Shown in pieces: positions 62,785-64,000 of a DNA stretch of 64,000 bases (within the stretch, counting starts at the first letter, position 1; each line of letters starts with the position of its first letter). Below the pieces are notes generated by a model. That model did not search any database, was not told the origin of the DNA, and saw only the letters and a list, made by a program, of their open reading frames with translations. The DNA is from an uncultured Opitutia bacterium (GTDB lineage Bacteria > Verrucomicrobiota > Verrucomicrobiia > Opitutales > UBA953). The DNA is taken from assembly GCA_903840355.1 (NCBI GenBank), contig CAIMFJ010000005.1:496001-560000 (forward strand). The letters run 5' to 3'. The position numbers and the translations under genes are program-made.

Positions 62785-64000
62785 ATTTTGCCCACCGGAC
62801 GCTTACCGGCATCCAATTTAGCCCGCTCTTTTTCGGCTAACTCTTTCAATTCCCGCACGAAATCTGGATGTTCTTCGCTCACATCGTGGCGTTCGCCTAA
62901 ATCGCTTTCTAAATTATAAAGGGCGAAATCGACATGCCCTTTACGGTAAGCCATGGCATGCCCTGCGCGATCGGCGGGTTGCATGCCTTCATAACTCCGA
63001 TAATCATGAGGCAAATGAAGCTTCCACGGACCACGGCGAATTGCCTCTAATTTATCTCCGTAGTAATAAGCAAAGACCTCGCGGACTTGCTGCGCTTTAC
63101 CTTGTAACACCGGCAGGAAAGACTGCCCATCAATCGGCAACTCGGGAGATTTAGCACCACAGGCTTCTACTAACGTAGGCAGGAAATCCATGTTGGCGGC
63201 TAGAGCATCCGTCACGGAACCGGGCTTCACAACGCCAGGCCAACGGACAATCATCGGCACGCGCACCCCGCCTTCCCAGGTGGTGCCTTTACCTTCACGG
63301 AACGGCCCCGCCGAGCCCGCGTGCGAACCGAAGTTTAACCACGGGCCATTATCACTGGTAAAAATCACCAAGGTATTTTGGTCCAAGCCCTTTTCTTTTA
63401 ATAAATCTAAAAGATGGCCGATCATATCATCAATATCGGCCATGGTATCGGCGTAAGGCGTCGCCCCTTTACCTTTAAACTTTGCGGAAGCTCCCAGCGG
63501 AACGTGGGGCATCGAGGTCGCTAAATAGAGGAAGAAAGGCTCTCCCCCTTTGGCACGATCCGTGATGAATTTCGCGGCCCGAAAACCTTGTAACGTCGTC
63601 AAATTATCCATGTCGGTCCAATCTTTCACCGCCCCAAACACGTGCCCATCGACATACCATGGTAAAATCGGGAAATTCCGCATGGGATCACCGGGCACGT
63701 AACCATTCGGCCACATGTCATTAGAATAAGGCAGAATGAATGACTCTTCGAAACCGTGGGCTGGCGGCAAAAACTTTGGCTGATCTCCGACGTGCCATTT
63801 ACCCACCACGCCTGTATGATAACCACTCGCTTTCAATAAGGTAGCGAGGCTCTGCTCCTCTGGGTTTAAACCAATTTTAGCCTTGGGAGGCAGCGCCAAA
63901 CCACCCAACCCCACGCGATTGGAATAACACCCACTTAAAAGCGCCGCCCGAGAGGCCGTGCAAACTGCCTGCGTCGCATAAAAGCTCGTGAAACGCATCC
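62781..64000 (-). CDS. Sulfatase, 5' end outside window
   Basis: The C-terminal part of an arylsulfatase-family enzyme; the N-terminus with the first calcium ligands lies beyond the right edge. Visible near the edge is AVCTASRAALLSGCYSNRVG, whose Cys (13 codons from the Met at 63996-63998) is the formylglycine site in CxAxR form. GKWHVGDQ, SMPHVPL, FTSDNGPW and RVPMIVRWPG follow. The Met at 63998 is almost certainly internal, because family members have about 50 residues before the Cys. Substrate not predictable; it differs clearly from the sulfatase at 59.5 kb. Confidence 0.9.
   Translation of the reverse strand, partial: MRFTSFYATQAVCTASRAALLSGCYSNRVGLGGLALPPKAKIGLNPEEQSLATLLKASGYHTGVVGKWHVGDQPKFLPPAHGFEESFILPYSNDMWPNGYVPGDPMRNFPILPWYVDGHVFGAVKDWTDMDNLTTLQGFRAAKFITDRAKGGEPFFLYLATSMPHVPLGASAKFKGKGATPYADTMADIDDMIGHLLDLLKEKGLDQNTLVIFTSDNGPWLNFGSHAGSAGPFREGKGTTWEGGVRVPMIVRWPGVVKPGSVTDALAANMDFLPTLVEACGAKSPELPIDGQSFLPVLQGKAQQVREVFAYYYGDKLEAIRRGPWKLHLPHDYRSYEGMQPADRAGHAMAYRKGHVDFALYNLESDLGERHDVSEEHPDFVRELKELAEKERAKLDAGKRPVGKI

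Noticed and set aside
63996-63998. Met at the right edge as the true start of the second sulfatase
   Set aside because: It is only 12 codons before the formylglycine Cys; sulfatases need an upstream segment with calcium ligands, so the gene continues outside the window.

Overview
The window is dense, mostly housekeeping DNA of moderate GC from a Gram-negative bacterium with an outer membrane. Supporting this are lpxK, an LpxR-type lipid A deacylase, a Pal/OmpA lipoprotein, an MCE (Mla-like) lipid transport operon and DsbD. Secreted sulfatases of the formylglycine type, a DUF5069 protein, an Rsm22-type methyltransferase and an SNF2 helicase with an odd N-terminus suggest the Planctomycetes-Verrucomicrobia-Chlamydiae group. 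Verrucomicrobiota (Opitutae-like) is my best guess from gene content alone. I see no insertion sequence, prophage, CRISPR array, rRNA or tRNA. Genes are tightly packed, with many 4-base stop/start overlaps, and most start codons lack an evident Shine-Dalgarno sequence.

Layout. 0-3.5 kb: a PhoH-type ATPase running off the left edge and a DUF971 protein (minus), then ebfC-recR-rsm22-like (plus). 3.6-8.4 kb: ppk1, convergent lpxK, then panD with a class V aminotransferase. 8.4-14 kb: a TopB-type topoisomerase, then a minus operon of acylphosphatase, ABC exporter and a membrane-anchored unknown. 14-17.5 kb: tatA, ribE, and a minus operon mazG-ygjP-nudix-acyltransferase. 17.6-20.6 kb: trpC-rsmA-rimO. 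20.6-28.9 kb: SNF2 helicase facing sucA-sucB-lpdA (2-oxoglutarate dehydrogenase complex). 28.9-29.2 kb: a small SRP RNA on the minus strand. 29.2-37.8 kb: valS followed by a six-gene run that looks like amino-sugar metabolism (nagB, ROK-like kinase, PIG-L deacetylase, nucleotidyltransferase, NahK-like anomeric kinase, UDP-sugar epimerase). 37.8-41.4 kb (minus): LpxR-like deacylase, Ppx/GppA, SCO1-like protein, and a His-rich two-repeat secreted protein. 41.5-48.4 kb: MCE transporter genes (permease, ATPase, MCE protein, lipoprotein) followed by DUF5069, a diverged SPOUT methyltransferase, an unknown and an MFS permease. 48.4-56.2 kb: M16 peptidase and VOC protein (minus), prfB, an ATP-grasp-like unknown, and a DsbD with rearranged domains. 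56.3-64 kb: Pal, MoeB-rhodanese, ruvX-truA, a sulfatase with a Gly/Pro tail, a PEBP protein with a Gly-rich tail, a HupE/UreJ-like membrane protein, and a second sulfatase cut by the right edge.

The most interesting parts are the amino-sugar cluster, the rearranged DsbD, the ATP-grasp-like protein after prfB, the SCO1/His-rich pair, the perfect hairpin abutting the prfB start, and the SRP RNA, which lies in an otherwise gene-free gap. No clearly new defence or mobile system is visible.
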